From Chloroflexi bacterium UBA4730 (GTDB taxonomy: Bacteria; Chloroflexota; Limnocylindria; P2-11E), in the NCBI GenBank assembly GCA_002404155.1, contig DHJC01000023.1, positions 73,541 to 137,540 on the forward strand: 64,000 nucleotides of DNA, written 5' to 3'. This document shows, piece by piece, positions 51,814 to 61,196 of this stretch. The notes under the pieces are model-generated. The model was not told where the DNA came from. It did no database searches and was given only the letters and a program-made list of their open reading frames with translations. Numbering within the stretch: position 1 is the stretch's first letter; the number at the start of each line of letters is the position of its first letter. The position numbers and the translations under genes are program-made.

Positions 51814-53208
51814 GTGGAGGCGTTGCGTCTCGCGCTACGCGAAGCCGAGGCGTACCTCGCGACCATCGACACGGATCGCGTCGCCGGTACGAGCACCTTC
51901 CGGACGGCCGAGGCGATGGGCGGCGCCCTACCGGAGCACGGCGTTGGCGCCCTCGCCGCGATCCGCGAGCTTGCCGCCGCCCATCCGGCGGCGCTGCGCT
52001 CGTCGGGGCCGCGATTCTTCCACTGGGTCGTCGGCGGCGGCACGCCGGCCGCGCTCGCGGCCGACTGGCTGGCATCGACGTACGACCAGAACGCGTTCGC
52101 CTGGGAGTCGTCGCCGCTCGGCACTCGGCTCGAGGAGATCGCGATCGACTGGCTCAAGGACCTCTTCGCCCTTCCGCCGGCATGGGGTGGCGTTCTCACG
52201 ACGGGCGCGACGATGGCGAACTTCACCGGTCTCGCGGCGGGGCGCCGCTGGTGGGCGGAGCGTCACGGCGTCGATGTCGACTCCCACGGCTTCAGCGGGC
52301 TGCCACCGGTCCCGGTCTTCTCGAGCGGGTGCATCCACGCGTCGGCGACGAAGGCGCTGGCGATGCTTGGCGTCGGCCGCGACTCGGTGCGGCGGTTCGC
52401 CCAGGACGCCGTTGGCCGGCTCGATCTGGCGGCGCTCGAGGCGGCGCTGCGCGAGCTGCGCGGCGCGCCGGCGATCCTCGTTGCGAACGCCGGCGAGGTG
52501 AACGCCGGCGACTTCGATCCGATCGACGCGATGGCCGATCTCGCGGCGACGTACGGCGCGTGGCTCCATGTCGACGGCGCGTTCGGCCTCTTCGTGCGGA
52601 TCACGCCGGCGGCCGTCGAGCCGGGTGACGGGATCGAGCGCGCCGACTCCGTCATCTCCGACGGTCACAAGTGGTTGAACGTGCCGTACGACTCCGGCTT
52701 CGCGTTCGTTCGCGACCCGCGCCTCCTCGCCGGAGCCTTCGCGTTGAGCGGCGCCTACCTCCCCGTACCCGGCGAGCACGCGAGCTTTGGCTACCTCGGT
52801 CCGGAGGCGTCGCGCCGCGCGCGGGGCCTCGCTGTGTGGGCGACCCTGCGTGCCTACGGACGCGAGGGCTATCGGTCCATGGTCGAGCGGCACCTCGGGC
52901 TCGCGCGCCGGCTCGCGATACGTGTCGACGACGCTCCCGATCTGGAGCGCCTGGCCGACGCGCGATTGAACATCGTGTGCTTCCGCTTCCGCCCGACTGG
53001 CGTCGCCGAGGCCGACCTCGACGCGCTCAACACCCGCATCGGCAAGGCGCTCCTCGAGGATGGCCGGGTGTACGTCGGCACCACCCGATACGGCGGCCGC
53101 GTCGCGTTCCGACCGGCCATCGTGAACTGGCGTACCACCGAGGCCGACGTCGACCTCATTGCCGACGTCATCCGCGAGCTCGGGGCCCGCGTGCTCGTCG
53201 CGGCGTAG
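51814..53208 (+). CDS. PLP-dependent group II-type decarboxylase
   Basis: 464 aa from GTG 51814, 28 nt after the dehydrogenase. Pfam pyridoxal decarboxylase features: FFHWVVGGGTPAALAADWL near residue 68, GVLTTGATMANFTGLAAGR near 125, WLHVDGAFGLF near 250 and the PLP lysine in SDGHKWLNVPYDSG near 285. Such enzymes decarboxylate aromatic amino acids, glutamate or aspartate, or act as related lyases. Aspartate 1-decarboxylase activity would yield beta-alanine, matching the amidase product, but this is a guess from context. Confidence 0.85.
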   Translation: MEALRLALREAEAYLATIDTDRVAGTSTFRTAEAMGGALPEHGVGALAAIRELAAAHPAALRSSGPRFFHWVVGGGTPAALAADWLASTYDQNAFAWESSPLGTRLEEIAIDWLKDLFALPPAWGGVLTTGATMANFTGLAAGRRWWAERHGVDVDSHGFSGLPPVPVFSSGCIHASATKALAMLGVGRDSVRRFAQDAVGRLDLAALEAALRELRGAPAILVANAGEVNAGDFDPIDAMADLAATYGAWLHVDGAFGLFVRITPAAVEPGDGIERADSVISDGHKWLNVPYDSGFAFVRDPRLLAGAFALSGAYLPVPGEHASFGYLGPEASRRARGLAVWATLRAYGREGYRSMVERHLGLARRLAIRVDDAPDLERLADARLNIVCFRFRPTGVAEADLDALNTRIGKALLEDGRVYVGTTRYGGRVAFRPAIVNWRTTEADVDLIADVIRELGARVLVAA

Positions 53209-53233
53209 AAGATCGCCGCGAGATGCGGGTCGG

Positions 53234-54670
53234 CTAGGAGGCCTTCACTCCGGCGACGAGCTTCGCGACCGCCTCCTTCGCGTCACCGAACAGCATCTGG
53301 GTCTTCGGGTCGAGGTAGAGGTCATTGTCGATCCCGGCAAATCCGGGCTTCATGCTCCGCTTGATCACGATGATCTGCTGGGCCTTGTCCACGTCGAGGA
53401 TCGGCATCCCGTAGATCGGGCTGCCCTTCGTGCTGCGCGCGGCCGGGTTGGTGACGTCGTTCGCCCCGATGACGAGCGCGACGTCGGCGCGCGGGAACTC
53501 CGGGTTCACCGCGTCCATGTCCATCAGCTTTTCGTACGGGATGTTCGCCTCCGCGAGCAGCACGTTCATGTGGCCCGGCATGCGGCCGGCGACCGGGTGG
53601 ATCGCGTACACCACGTTCACGCCACGCGACTCGAGCAGGTCCGCGAGCTCGCGCACGTTGTGCTGCGCCTGCGCGACGGCCAGGCCGTAGCCGGGGACGA
53701 TGATGACGTTGCGCGCGTACGCGAGCAGCGTCGCGGCATCCTCTGCCGTCGTCTCGCGCACGGTCCGTCCGTCGTCGGCGCGCATCGGCCCGCCGACCTC
53801 GCCGCCGCCGGCGGGCGCCGCGCCGAACGCGCCGAACAGGACGTTCGCGATGGACCGGTTCATCGCCTTGGACATGAGGCGGGTGAGGATCGTGCCGGAG
53901 GCGCCCACGAGCGTTCCGGCGACGATGAGGAGCTGGTTGCCAAGCACGAATCCGGCTGCCGCCACCGCGAGGCCGGTGAACGCGTTCAGGAGCGAGATCA
54001 CCACCGGCATGTCCGCACCGCCGATCGGCATGACGAGCGCGACACCGAACAGGAGGGCCAGCAGCGCGACCCCCGTCATGACCGCGAGCTGGGGCACGCC
54101 GACCGTGCTGGCGACCGACGCGGTGAGCAGCAGCGAGAGGACGATCATCCCGCCGAACAGCACGCTGGTGACGATCTGCTGGCCACCGTACTTGAAGGCT
54201 CGGGGGGTGATGAGGCCCTGCAGCTTGCCGAACGCGATGGCGCTGCCGGAGAACGAGACCGCGCCGATGATCAGGCCGAGCATCGAGGTGATCGTCTCGC
54301 CCGGGGTCACGCCCGCGCCGCCGAGCCCGCGCATCAACTCGAGGATCGACACGAGCGCGGCCGCGCCGCCGCCCGCGCCGTTGAACAGGGCGACCATCTG
54401 CGGCATCGCGGTCATCTTCACCAGCCGAGCGCCGACGAAGCCGGCGGCGCCGCCGACGACGAGGCCGGCGGCGGTGACGAGGAGGCCGGTGGTGCCGTAG
54501 CTCTGGAACTCGACGTCGAAGAACGTCGCACCGACGGCGAGGAGCATGCCCGCCGCGGCGATGCGGTTGCCGTTCACGGCCGTCTTCGGACCGGACAGGC
54601 CCTTCAAGCCGAGGACGAACGTGACCGCGGCAATGAGGTAGGTGAGCGGGATGAGCGAGCGGAGGTCCAC
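53234..54670 (-). CDS. pntB: NAD(P) transhydrogenase beta subunit
   Basis: 478 aa from GTG 54670 (TAGTG overlap with the previous gene). About eight to nine N-terminal helices (domain II) precede the NADP-binding domain III at about 300-478, with VIIVPGYGLAVAQAQH, HPVAGRMPGHMNVLLAE and VIGANDVTNPAA motifs. It couples hydride transfer from NADH to NADP+ with proton re-entry, supplying NADPH. Third gene of a split three-subunit pnt operon. Confidence 0.94.
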   Translation of the reverse strand: MDLRSLIPLTYLIAAVTFVLGLKGLSGPKTAVNGNRIAAAGMLLAVGATFFDVEFQSYGTTGLLVTAAGLVVGGAAGFVGARLVKMTAMPQMVALFNGAGGGAAALVSILELMRGLGGAGVTPGETITSMLGLIIGAVSFSGSAIAFGKLQGLITPRAFKYGGQQIVTSVLFGGMIVLSLLLTASVASTVGVPQLAVMTGVALLALLFGVALVMPIGGADMPVVISLLNAFTGLAVAAAGFVLGNQLLIVAGTLVGASGTILTRLMSKAMNRSIANVLFGAFGAAPAGGGEVGGPMRADDGRTVRETTAEDAATLLAYARNVIIVPGYGLAVAQAQHNVRELADLLESRGVNVVYAIHPVAGRMPGHMNVLLAEANIPYEKLMDMDAVNPEFPRADVALVIGANDVTNPAARSTKGSPIYGMPILDVDKAQQIIVIKRSMKPGFAGIDNDLYLDPKTQMLFGDAKEAVAKLVAGVKAS

Positions 54671-54966
54671 TACTTCCGTTGCCCGGGCTTCTGCTTGAAC
54701 ATCGCGAGCATCCGGTCGGTGACCACGAACCCGCCGACGACGTTCGCCGTGCCGAGCACCACCGCGAAGAACCCGAGGAGCAGCCCGAGCGGACCCCCGA
54801 CGGCCGCGGACACGAGCATCGCACCGATGACGATGATCCCGTGGATCGCGTTCGCGCCGGACATGAGCGGGGTGTGCAGCGTCGACGGGACCTTCGAGAT
54901 GACCTCGAAGCCGACGAAGATGGCGAGGACGAACACGTAGAGGCCGACGATCGCTTCGGTGCTCAT
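54670..54966 (-). CDS. NAD(P) transhydrogenase alpha subunit, membrane part (PntAB)
   Basis: 98 aa with three hydrophobic helices; KVPSTLHTPLMSGANAIHGI near residue 25 is the conserved linker of domain II. In E. coli this part is fused to the NAD-binding subunit; here, as in Rhodospirillum and many Chloroflexota, it is a separate gene. ATGA and TAGTG overlaps link it to both partners. Confidence 0.93.
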   Translation of the reverse strand: MSTEAIVGLYVFVLAIFVGFEVISKVPSTLHTPLMSGANAIHGIIVIGAMLVSAAVGGPLGLLLGFFAVVLGTANVVGGFVVTDRMLAMFKQKPGQRK

Positions 54967-56090
54967 GCCTTCTCCAGCGCGGCCTTGGTGGCCGCGTGCA
55001 CGACCTCGCCCTGATGCGTGATGAGCGCGCCCTTGATGATCTCGTCCTCGAGGTCGATTGCGAGCGCACCATCCTTCACCAGGAGGCCGATGAGTGCGGA
55101 GACGTTGCGCGCGTACAGCTGGCTCGCGTGGAACGCGACGGTGCTCGGGAGATTCACTTCGCCGTGGATCGTGACGCGCTCTCGCACGACGGTCTCGCCG
55201 GGCGAGGTGAGCTCGCAGTTGCCGCCCATCTCGGCGGCGAGGTCGACGATCACCGATCCGGGCCGCATTCCACGGACCATGTCCGCGGTCACGAGGATCG
55301 GCGCCCGGCGGCCCGGCACGAGTGCCGTCGTGATGACCACGTCCGCATCCTTCACGTGCGTGCCCACGAGCTCCTGTTCCTTGCGGTGCGCTTCCTCGGA
55401 GAGCTCCTTCGCGTAGCCACCGGTGCCCTCGCCCTGCTCGCCGAGCTCGATCTCGAGGAACTTGGCGCCGAGGCTCTGGACTTGCTCCTTCACGACCGGG
55501 CGCGTGTCGAACGCCTCGACGACCGCGCCGAGACGGCGGGCCGTCGCGATCGCTTGGAGACCCGCCACGCCCGCGCCGAGCACCAGGACGCGCGCCGGCG
55601 TCACGGTACCGGCCGCCGTGGTCAGCATCGGGAAAAACTTCGGGAGCGAGTTCGCGGCGACGACCACGGCCTTGTAGCCGGCGATGTTGCTCTGCGACGA
55701 GAGGGAGTCCATCGACTGGGCCCGCGTCACCCGCGGGATCGCATCCATGCTGAACGCGGTCGTACGTTTGCCCGCGAGCGCGCGCACGGCATCCGTGTTG
55801 GTGAGCGGCTGGATCGTGGCGATAAGCGCGGCGCCATCGCGAAGCAGCGCGATCTCGTCGGCCGACGGCTTCTGCACCTTCACCACGAGATCCGCACCGA
55901 AGACCGCATTGCGGTCGGCGACCGCCGCGCCGGCCTTGCGATACGACTCGTCGTCGTGACCGCTACCGGCGCCCGCGCCCGATTCGACGACGACCTCGGT
56001 CCCGGCTTTGGTGAGCTTGCCGACCGCTTCCGGCACGAGCGCGACCCGTCGTTCGCCGGGCACGGTCTCTCGCGGCACTCCGACCTTCAT
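54963..56090 (-). CDS. NAD(P) transhydrogenase alpha subunit, NAD-binding part (PntAA)
   Basis: 375 aa. MKVGVPRETVPGERRVALVPEAV opens the alanine-dehydrogenase/PNT N-terminal domain; SNIAGYKAVVVAANSLPKFFPM near residue 135 and the dinucleotide fold VLVLGAGVAGLQAIATARRLGA near 170 are diagnostic. A peripheral cytoplasmic dimer that binds NADH. First gene of the operon; a gap of 46 nt separates its start from the next minus-strand gene upstream. Confidence 0.94.
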   Translation of the reverse strand: MKVGVPRETVPGERRVALVPEAVGKLTKAGTEVVVESGAGAGSGHDDESYRKAGAAVADRNAVFGADLVVKVQKPSADEIALLRDGAALIATIQPLTNTDAVRALAGKRTTAFSMDAIPRVTRAQSMDSLSSQSNIAGYKAVVVAANSLPKFFPMLTTAAGTVTPARVLVLGAGVAGLQAIATARRLGAVVEAFDTRPVVKEQVQSLGAKFLEIELGEQGEGTGGYAKELSEEAHRKEQELVGTHVKDADVVITTALVPGRRAPILVTADMVRGMRPGSVIVDLAAEMGGNCELTSPGETVVRERVTIHGEVNLPSTVAFHASQLYARNVSALIGLLVKDGALAIDLEDEIIKGALITHQGEVVHAATKAALEKA

Positions 56091-56136
56091 CTGACGGCGA
56101 AAAGTTAGCAGGTCAACGCGGCGGTCGCGTTCTCGC

Positions 56137-57201
56137 CTAGCGAGACGCGGTGGTGGCCTCCGTCAAGCCGACGGCCTTGCGCGCATCCGCGGCGGGCAGC
56201 TGCCAGATCGTGGATGCCCACGCCTGCTTGAACCCGAGCTGGGTGTTGATGCCCAGCATCTGCGCGTTCGTGTTCGCGTTGCCGGTGCGGATGAGCTTGG
56301 CCTCCGGCCGCTCGCGGACGATCCGGTCGAGCATCGCGGCCTTCATCCAGAGGCCGAGCTTGTGCCCGCGGTGCGGATCGATGACCGCGGTGCCCTCTTG
56401 CCAGATGACCCAGGGCTGCTTCGGGTCGTACGTCACCTCGGTGAAGCCGGCGCCCTGGCCGGTCGCCCCGTGCACGGCGAGGAGCAGCCACCAGTCGACG
56501 CCGACCTGCTTGAACCAGTCCTCACGGTCGTGGACCTGCTCCTCGGTGAGCGTCCAGTCCGCCATCTTCAGGTCGCCCCTCGGGGCGTCATTCATCCCGT
56601 TGGAGGAGTCGATGAACGCGCGCATGAGCTGCTCGGGCACCGCTCCGTCCGCGCGCTCGAGGCGGTACCCCGGCGGGTCGAGCTTCGCCCACTCGGCGAC
56701 CTTCGCGCGGTCGACCGACGGGATGTCCAGCTGGTTCGTCTTCATCGGGAGGCCGGGCTGCGCGCCCGCCGCGCGGAGGAACGCCTCCCCGCCCGGCGCG
56801 CGATCGTTCGACATCCCCATGAACACGAGCTCCGGGTGCTGGCCCTCGCACGCGAGGACGAACTCGCGGAACATTGCGGTCCCGAGGCCTTTGCGTCGCT
56901 GCTGGGGATGGACCTGCACCTCGCACCACATGATGTGCGCGTTCTCCGGCTCGTTGAGGCTGCGGCCGCCGCTGATCCAGCCGACCACGTTGCCCTTCGC
57001 GTCGCGCGCGCGGACGCGCGCCCTCCACTGGTTCGCCGGCTTCGAACGCAGCCGCGCGAGGATCGCCGGCAGCGGACGCTCCGGCTCCACCGGAACGAGC
57101 TCCGTGCTCATGACCTGGAGGAGGCGTGCGATGGCCTCTTGCTCCGCCTCGGGAAGATCGGCGGGGTCGATGCGGTCGATGCGGTAGCCCGGTACGTCCA
57201 T
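56137..57201 (-). CDS. tandem-GNAT acetyltransferase
   Basis: 354 aa from ATG 57201, made of two GNAT domains, as in mycothiol synthase-type proteins. Domain 1 motif A is QVHPQQRRKGLGTAMFREFV near residue 95; domain 2 motif A is VIDPHRGHKLGLWMKAAML near 290, followed by IRTGNANTNAQMLGINTQLGF. Substrate unknown. Divergent from the dihydropyrimidinase gene across a 102-bp gap with a tandem repeat. Confidence 0.85.
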   Translation of the reverse strand: MDVPGYRIDRIDPADLPEAEQEAIARLLQVMSTELVPVEPERPLPAILARLRSKPANQWRARVRARDAKGNVVGWISGGRSLNEPENAHIMWCEVQVHPQQRRKGLGTAMFREFVLACEGQHPELVFMGMSNDRAPGGEAFLRAAGAQPGLPMKTNQLDIPSVDRAKVAEWAKLDPPGYRLERADGAVPEQLMRAFIDSSNGMNDAPRGDLKMADWTLTEEQVHDREDWFKQVGVDWWLLLAVHGATGQGAGFTEVTYDPKQPWVIWQEGTAVIDPHRGHKLGLWMKAAMLDRIVRERPEAKLIRTGNANTNAQMLGINTQLGFKQAWASTIWQLPAADARKAVGLTEATTASR

Positions 57202-57236
57202 GCCACGGAGCCTACCCGCGGCCGCGCACGGGACCA

Positions 57237-57266
57237 TCAACCGCGATACGTTCAACCGCGATACGT
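57237..57266. repeat. tandem 15-bp repeat in a divergent promoter region
   Basis: TCAACCGCGATACGT occurs twice head-to-tail at 57237-57251 and 57252-57266, between the GNAT gene and the dihydropyrimidinase gene. A TAGCAT (57273-57278) just downstream could be the -10 of the latter, putting the repeats over its -35 region. They are plausible sites for a regulator. Confidence 0.65.
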
Positions 57267-57303
57267 TCGCGCTAGCATCGCCGCCGCGACCAAGGGGAGG
57301 GCG

Positions 57304-58716
57304 ATGCCGAAGACGCTCATCACCGGCGGCACGATCGTTACAGCTGCCGACATGTACAAGGCCGACGTGCTCATCGATGGGGAGAAGATCGCCGCCATCG
57401 GCACCGGCCTCAAGGTTGCCGGCGCGAAGCGGATCGACGCGAGCCGCATGTACGTCATCCCCGGCGGCATCGACGTCCACACGCACATGGAGCTGCCGTT
57501 CGGCGGCACGATGGCCTCCGACGATTTCGAGACCGGCACGACCGCCGCCGCGTTCGGCGGCACGACGACGATCGTCGACTTCGCGGTCCAAGGCTTCGGC
57601 GAGCCGCTGGAGACGGCCCGTGACCTGTGGCTGAAGAAGGCCCGCGGCAAGGCCGTGGTCGATTACGGGCTGCACATGATCGTGCGTGACGTCTCGGACC
57701 AGGTCCTCCGCGAGATGGAGACGATGGTCGGCGACGGGATCTCGAGCTTCAAGCTGTTCATGGCGTACCCCGGCGTGTTCATGGTCGACGACGCCGCGAT
57801 CTTCAAGGCGCTCGTCCGGAGCGCGGAGATCGGCGGCCTCATCTGCATGCACGCCGAGAACGGCGGCGTCATCGACGTGCTCGTGAAGAAGGCGCTCGCC
57901 GCGAAGCACACCGAGCCGAAGTGGCACGCGCTCACCCGGCCACCCGAGGCCGAGGGTGAAGCGACCGGACGTGCGTTCGCGCTCGCGGAGATGGCCGGCG
58001 GCGTGCCGCTGTACATCGTCCATCTCTCCGCCGCGCAGGCGCTCGAGCAGGTGCGCCTCTTCCGCGATCGCGGCCTTCCCGCGTACGCGGAGACCTGTCC
58101 GCAGTACCTGTTCTTGAGCTACGACAACTATGAGGAGCCCGGCTTCGACGGCGCGAAGTACGTCATGTCTCCGCCGCTCCGCGAGAAGTGGCATCAGGAC
58201 GAGCTCTGGAAGGGACTTCAGCGCAACGACCTGCAGGTCGTGTCGACGGACCACTGCCCGTTCTGCATGAAGGAAGGCTTCAGGGGTTTGCCGAAGCAGA
58301 AGGAGCTCGGCAGGGGCGACTTCTCGAAGATCCCGAATGGCGCCCCGGGCGTCGAGACGCGCATGGCCCTCCTCTTCGACGGCGGCGTGGCCCAGGGCCG
58401 CATCACCGCGAGCCGCTGGGTCGAGCTGACCGCCACGACGCCGGCCAAGATCATGGGTCTGTTTCCCCGGAAGGGGACCCTCGCGGTGGGTAGCGACGCG
58501 GACATCGTGCTGTGGGATCCGAAGGCCACCCAGACGCTCTCCGCGAAGACGCACCACATGCGCGTGGACTACAACCCGTACGAGGGCCGCAAGGTGAAGG
58601 GCAGGGCGACGACCGTGCTCTCCCGCGGCGAGGTCATCGTGGCGGATGGGAAGTTCCTTGGGAAGACGGGCCGCGGGAAGTTCCTCAAGCGCGGCCGTCC
58701 GATCCTGCAGAGGTGA
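57304..58716 (+). CDS. dihydropyrimidinase / D-hydantoinase
   Basis: 470 aa; GGGGAGGGCG precedes ATG 57304. Amidohydrolase metal site: GGIDVHTHMELPF near residue 55, carbamylated Lys in SSFKLFMAYPG near 150, CMHAENGG near 183, IVHLSAAQALEQV near 240 and STDHCPFC near 315. This is the cyclic-ureide hydrolase group that opens dihydrouracil or hydantoins to N-carbamoyl amino acids. The nearby amidase would complete the path to beta-alanine. A dihydropyrimidine dehydrogenase is not in the window. Coupled by GTGA to a DinB gene. Confidence 0.93.
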   Translation: MPKTLITGGTIVTAADMYKADVLIDGEKIAAIGTGLKVAGAKRIDASRMYVIPGGIDVHTHMELPFGGTMASDDFETGTTAAAFGGTTTIVDFAVQGFGEPLETARDLWLKKARGKAVVDYGLHMIVRDVSDQVLREMETMVGDGISSFKLFMAYPGVFMVDDAAIFKALVRSAEIGGLICMHAENGGVIDVLVKKALAAKHTEPKWHALTRPPEAEGEATGRAFALAEMAGGVPLYIVHLSAAQALEQVRLFRDRGLPAYAETCPQYLFLSYDNYEEPGFDGAKYVMSPPLREKWHQDELWKGLQRNDLQVVSTDHCPFCMKEGFRGLPKQKELGRGDFSKIPNGAPGVETRMALLFDGGVAQGRITASRWVELTATTPAKIMGLFPRKGTLAVGSDADIVLWDPKATQTLSAKTHHMRVDYNPYEGRKVKGRATTVLSRGEVIVADGKFLGKTGRGKFLKRGRPILQR

Positions 58717-59219
58717 GCGAGCCCGCGGTGCGCGGTCCGCTCGACCACGTGCTGCGTCACAACAGCTGGGCCACGATCGCTCTCCTGGAGTTCTGCCGGG
58801 CCCTCGACCCGGCGATGCTCGAAGCGCAGGCCGTCGGCACGTACGGCGAGCTCTACGGCACGCTCCAGCATCTCGTCGGCGCGGAGCAGGCCTACGTCCT
58901 GCCCCTCACCGGCGAGCTCCTCGGACGTCCGCGTATCCGCAAAGACCAACGGCACTCCCTCGACGACCTCATCGCCACCGCGAAGGCGATCGGCGCGCGC
59001 GCGCTCTCCGTGGCGGCCATCGATGACGTGACCCGGCGGATCGAGATGAACGAAGGCCGGCAGTCCACGGTCGGCGTCATCCTCGCGCAGCTGATCCATC
59101 ACGGGAACGAGCACCGGGCCCAGGCGACTACGATCCTCGGCGCGAACGGCATCGAGCCGCCACCGCTGAGCGCCTGGGGCTACGGCCGCGCAGTCGGCAT
59201 CTCGGAGGCAGAGGAATGA
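58713..59219 (+). CDS. DinB-family protein 1
   Basis: 168 aa from GTG 58713 (GTGA overlap). Four-helix DinB fold: HVLRHNSWATIALLEFCRAL near residue 13, the first metal His in TLQHLVGAEQAYV near 52, and [14 protein letters not shown] near 135 with the remaining His ligands. DinB proteins are metal-binding, often thiol-dependent transferases; the role here is unknown. It is a paralogue of the gene that follows, with matching [15 protein letters not shown] and [14 protein letters not shown] ends. Confidence 0.85.
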   Translation: MSEPAVRGPLDHVLRHNSWATIALLEFCRALDPAMLEAQAVGTYGELYGTLQHLVGAEQAYVLPLTGELLGRPRIRKDQRHSLDDLIATAKAIGARALSVAAIDDVTRRIEMNEGRQSTVGVILAQLIHHGNEHRAQATTILGANGIEPPPLSAWGYGRAVGISEAEE

Positions 59220-59710
59220 GCGATCTCGCCGTCCCGATCGAATACGACAACTGGGCGACCGAGAAGCTCGCGCAGTTCTGTGCCGCGCTCTCGCCCGAAC
59301 AGCGCGCGCTCACGACCCCCGGGACGATGGGCACGATCGAGGCGACGCTCATCCACCTCGTCGGCGCGAAGGAGCGCTACGCGGCGGCCCTCCAAGGGAC
59401 GGCCCCGCCGGACGATGCCGTCCGCGAGACGACGACGAAGGACCTCGGCCAGGTCGTCGCTCGGGCGAAGAAGCTGAGCGAGTGGTTCGCCGGCTTCGCG
59501 AAGGGCGACCTCGACCTCGATCGGGTCATCGAGCGTCGCGGGGCCGATGGCACAACGCAGCGCATGCCGATGGGGATCCTGATCGCGCAGTTCCTGCATC
59601 ACGGGAACGAGCACCGAGCCCAGCTGGGCTCGATCTTCGGCGCGAACGGCATCGAGCCGCCCCACTACTCCGCGTTCCATTGGGGGCACGAGCTGGGGAA
59701 AATCAGCTAG
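59216..59710 (+). CDS. DinB-family protein 2
   Basis: 164 aa, ATGA overlap with the first DinB gene. [19 protein letters not shown] near residue 7, [15 protein letters not shown] near 45 and [20 protein letters not shown] near 125 show the same three His positions. Tandem duplication is evident from the shared C-terminal third. The 3' end overlaps the convergent receiver-cyclase gene by 4 nt. Confidence 0.86.
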   Translation: MSDLAVPIEYDNWATEKLAQFCAALSPEQRALTTPGTMGTIEATLIHLVGAKERYAAALQGTAPPDDAVRETTTKDLGQVVARAKKLSEWFAGFAKGDLDLDRVIERRGADGTTQRMPMGILIAQFLHHGNEHRAQLGSIFGANGIEPPHYSAFHWGHELGKIS

Positions 59711-60819
59711 GCGGGTGCCTCTTTCGTCGTGGTCACCGCGAACGCGGGCACCGGCTGATGGAATCCCTTCAGCTCGATCTCGCCGATCGACCTCGCGTCG
59801 ACAGCGCCCTCGATGGCCGCATGTACGCGGCTGCTGACGAGGATCTCGCCGGCCTTCGCGGCTGCCGACAGCCGCGACGCCTGGATGACCACCATCCCGA
59901 CCGCGCCGTAATCGAACCGGCCCTCGAAGCCGATGCGGCCGAGCGTCGCGTAGCCGACCGCGATCCCGATGCCGAGCCCGAGGTCGTACCCGCGCTTCTT
60001 CCATCCTGCCTGCAACTCGGCGAAGCGCGTCTGCATCGCGAGCGCCATGCGCGTCGCCTGGAGATGCGGCTCGGGGATCGGCATCGGATCGTTGAAGAAC
60101 ACCATGATCCCGTCGCCAGCGAAGTGCTCGACCGTGCCCTCGTGATGGAAGATGAGCTCGCCCATCGCCGCGTGATACGCGCGCAGCACCCCGAGCGCCT
60201 CCTCGGGCTCCGCGGTCTCCGAGAACGACGTGAAGCCGCGCAGGTCCGCGAAGACGACGGTGATCTCGCGGCGGTGGCCCGCCAGGAAGTCGTCGGCCCC
60301 CTGCGAGACGACGACGTCGGCGATCTGCGGGGAGAGGAACCGGCGCAGCCGGCCGAGCCGTCCGAGCTCGTCGACCTGATCCCGCACGCGATCCTCGAGC
60401 GTCCGGTTCCAGTCCGCGAGCTCGGTCTTCTGCCGCTCGATCTCGTCGTGATACGTCTTCACCCGCAGGAGCGAACGCACGCGGGCGAGCAGCTCAGGCT
60501 GGTCGAAGGGCTTCGCGATGAAGTCGTCGGCGCCGGCCTCGATGGCCCTGACCTTCTCGGGGAGGCCGCTCGCGGTGACCATCACGACCGGCAGGAAGCT
60601 CGTCTTTGGATCCGCGCGCAGCCGGCGGCAGACTTCGTAGCCATCGATGCCCGGCAGCATGATGTCCAGGAGGACGAGGTCCGGCTTCTCCTTCAGGACC
60701 TGGAGCAGCGCGTCCTCGCCCGTTCCCGCCGTGACGACCTCGAAGCCGTTCGGCGCCAGCACCGCTTCCATCAGCCGCAGGTTCTGCGGGACGTCGTCGA
60801 CCGCGAGGATTTTGGTCAT
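59707..60819 (-). CDS. response regulator with class III cyclase-like output domain
   Basis: 370 aa. Receiver domain at about 1-120 with phospho-Asp in [13 protein letters not shown] and Lys in DFIAKPFDQ; a coiled segment (about 125-165) connects to a cyclase homology domain (about 185-360) with both metal Asp residues ([22 protein letters not shown]). The Lys expected before the second Asp is His (VEHFAGD), and the transition-state Asn is replaced by Ile (VVIQASRL), so canonical adenylate cyclase activity is doubtful. Last gene of the relay operon. Confidence 0.9.
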   Translation of the reverse strand: MTKILAVDDVPQNLRLMEAVLAPNGFEVVTAGTGEDALLQVLKEKPDLVLLDIMLPGIDGYEVCRRLRADPKTSFLPVVMVTASGLPEKVRAIEAGADDFIAKPFDQPELLARVRSLLRVKTYHDEIERQKTELADWNRTLEDRVRDQVDELGRLGRLRRFLSPQIADVVVSQGADDFLAGHRREITVVFADLRGFTSFSETAEPEEALGVLRAYHAAMGELIFHHEGTVEHFAGDGIMVFFNDPMPIPEPHLQATRMALAMQTRFAELQAGWKKRGYDLGLGIGIAVGYATLGRIGFEGRFDYGAVGMVVIQASRLSAAAKAGEILVSSRVHAAIEGAVDARSIGEIELKGFHQPVPAFAVTTTKEAPA

Positions 60820-61196
60820 TGTTTCGCGTCCAGATACGCCCGCACTTGGCCGGGGAAGTTCTTCACCTCGATCGGTTTCGCGATGAAGCCGTCGAAGCCG
60901 GCCTCGTTGAACCGCTCGCGATCGCCGGACATCACCGACGCGGTGAGCGCGACGGTCGGGATGTGCTTCGTCCGCGCGTCTGCGCGGATGCGCTTCATCG
61001 CGACGATGCCGTCGATCCCGGGCAGCTGGATGTCCATCAGGATCAGCGCCGGCAGATGCTCCAGGCTCATCGTGATCGCAGATTCGCCGTCGGTCGCCTC
61101 GACCGTGCGGTAGCCGTGGAACCGCAGCACGTCGCGGGCGAGCTTCAGGTTCTTCTCGTTGTCTTCCACGATGAGGATCAGCTCGTTCGCCATCAC
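60816..61196 (-). CDS. single-domain response regulator (DivK/CheY-like)
   Basis: 126 aa from GTG 61196 (GTGA), or 125 from ATG 61193, which GGAG favours. Acidic pocket VEDNEKN, phospho-Asp in [13 protein letters not shown] near residue 55, Thr in VALTASV and Lys in FIAKPIEV. It has no output domain, so it acts through protein contact or as a phosphate shuttle between the upstream kinase and the downstream receiver-cyclase; both junctions are 4-nt overlaps. Confidence 0.92.
   Translation of the reverse strand: MMANELILIVEDNEKNLKLARDVLRFHGYRTVEATDGESAITMSLEHLPALILMDIQLPGIDGIVAMKRIRADARTKHIPTVALTASVMSGDRERFNEAGFDGFIAKPIEVKNFPGQVRAYLDAKQ

Noticed and set aside
56137..58557. 806-codon protein reading through the dihydropyrimidinase gene on the minus strand
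   Set aside because: Only the last 354 residues (the tandem GNAT) have domain sequence; the rest is antisense to the amidohydrolase.
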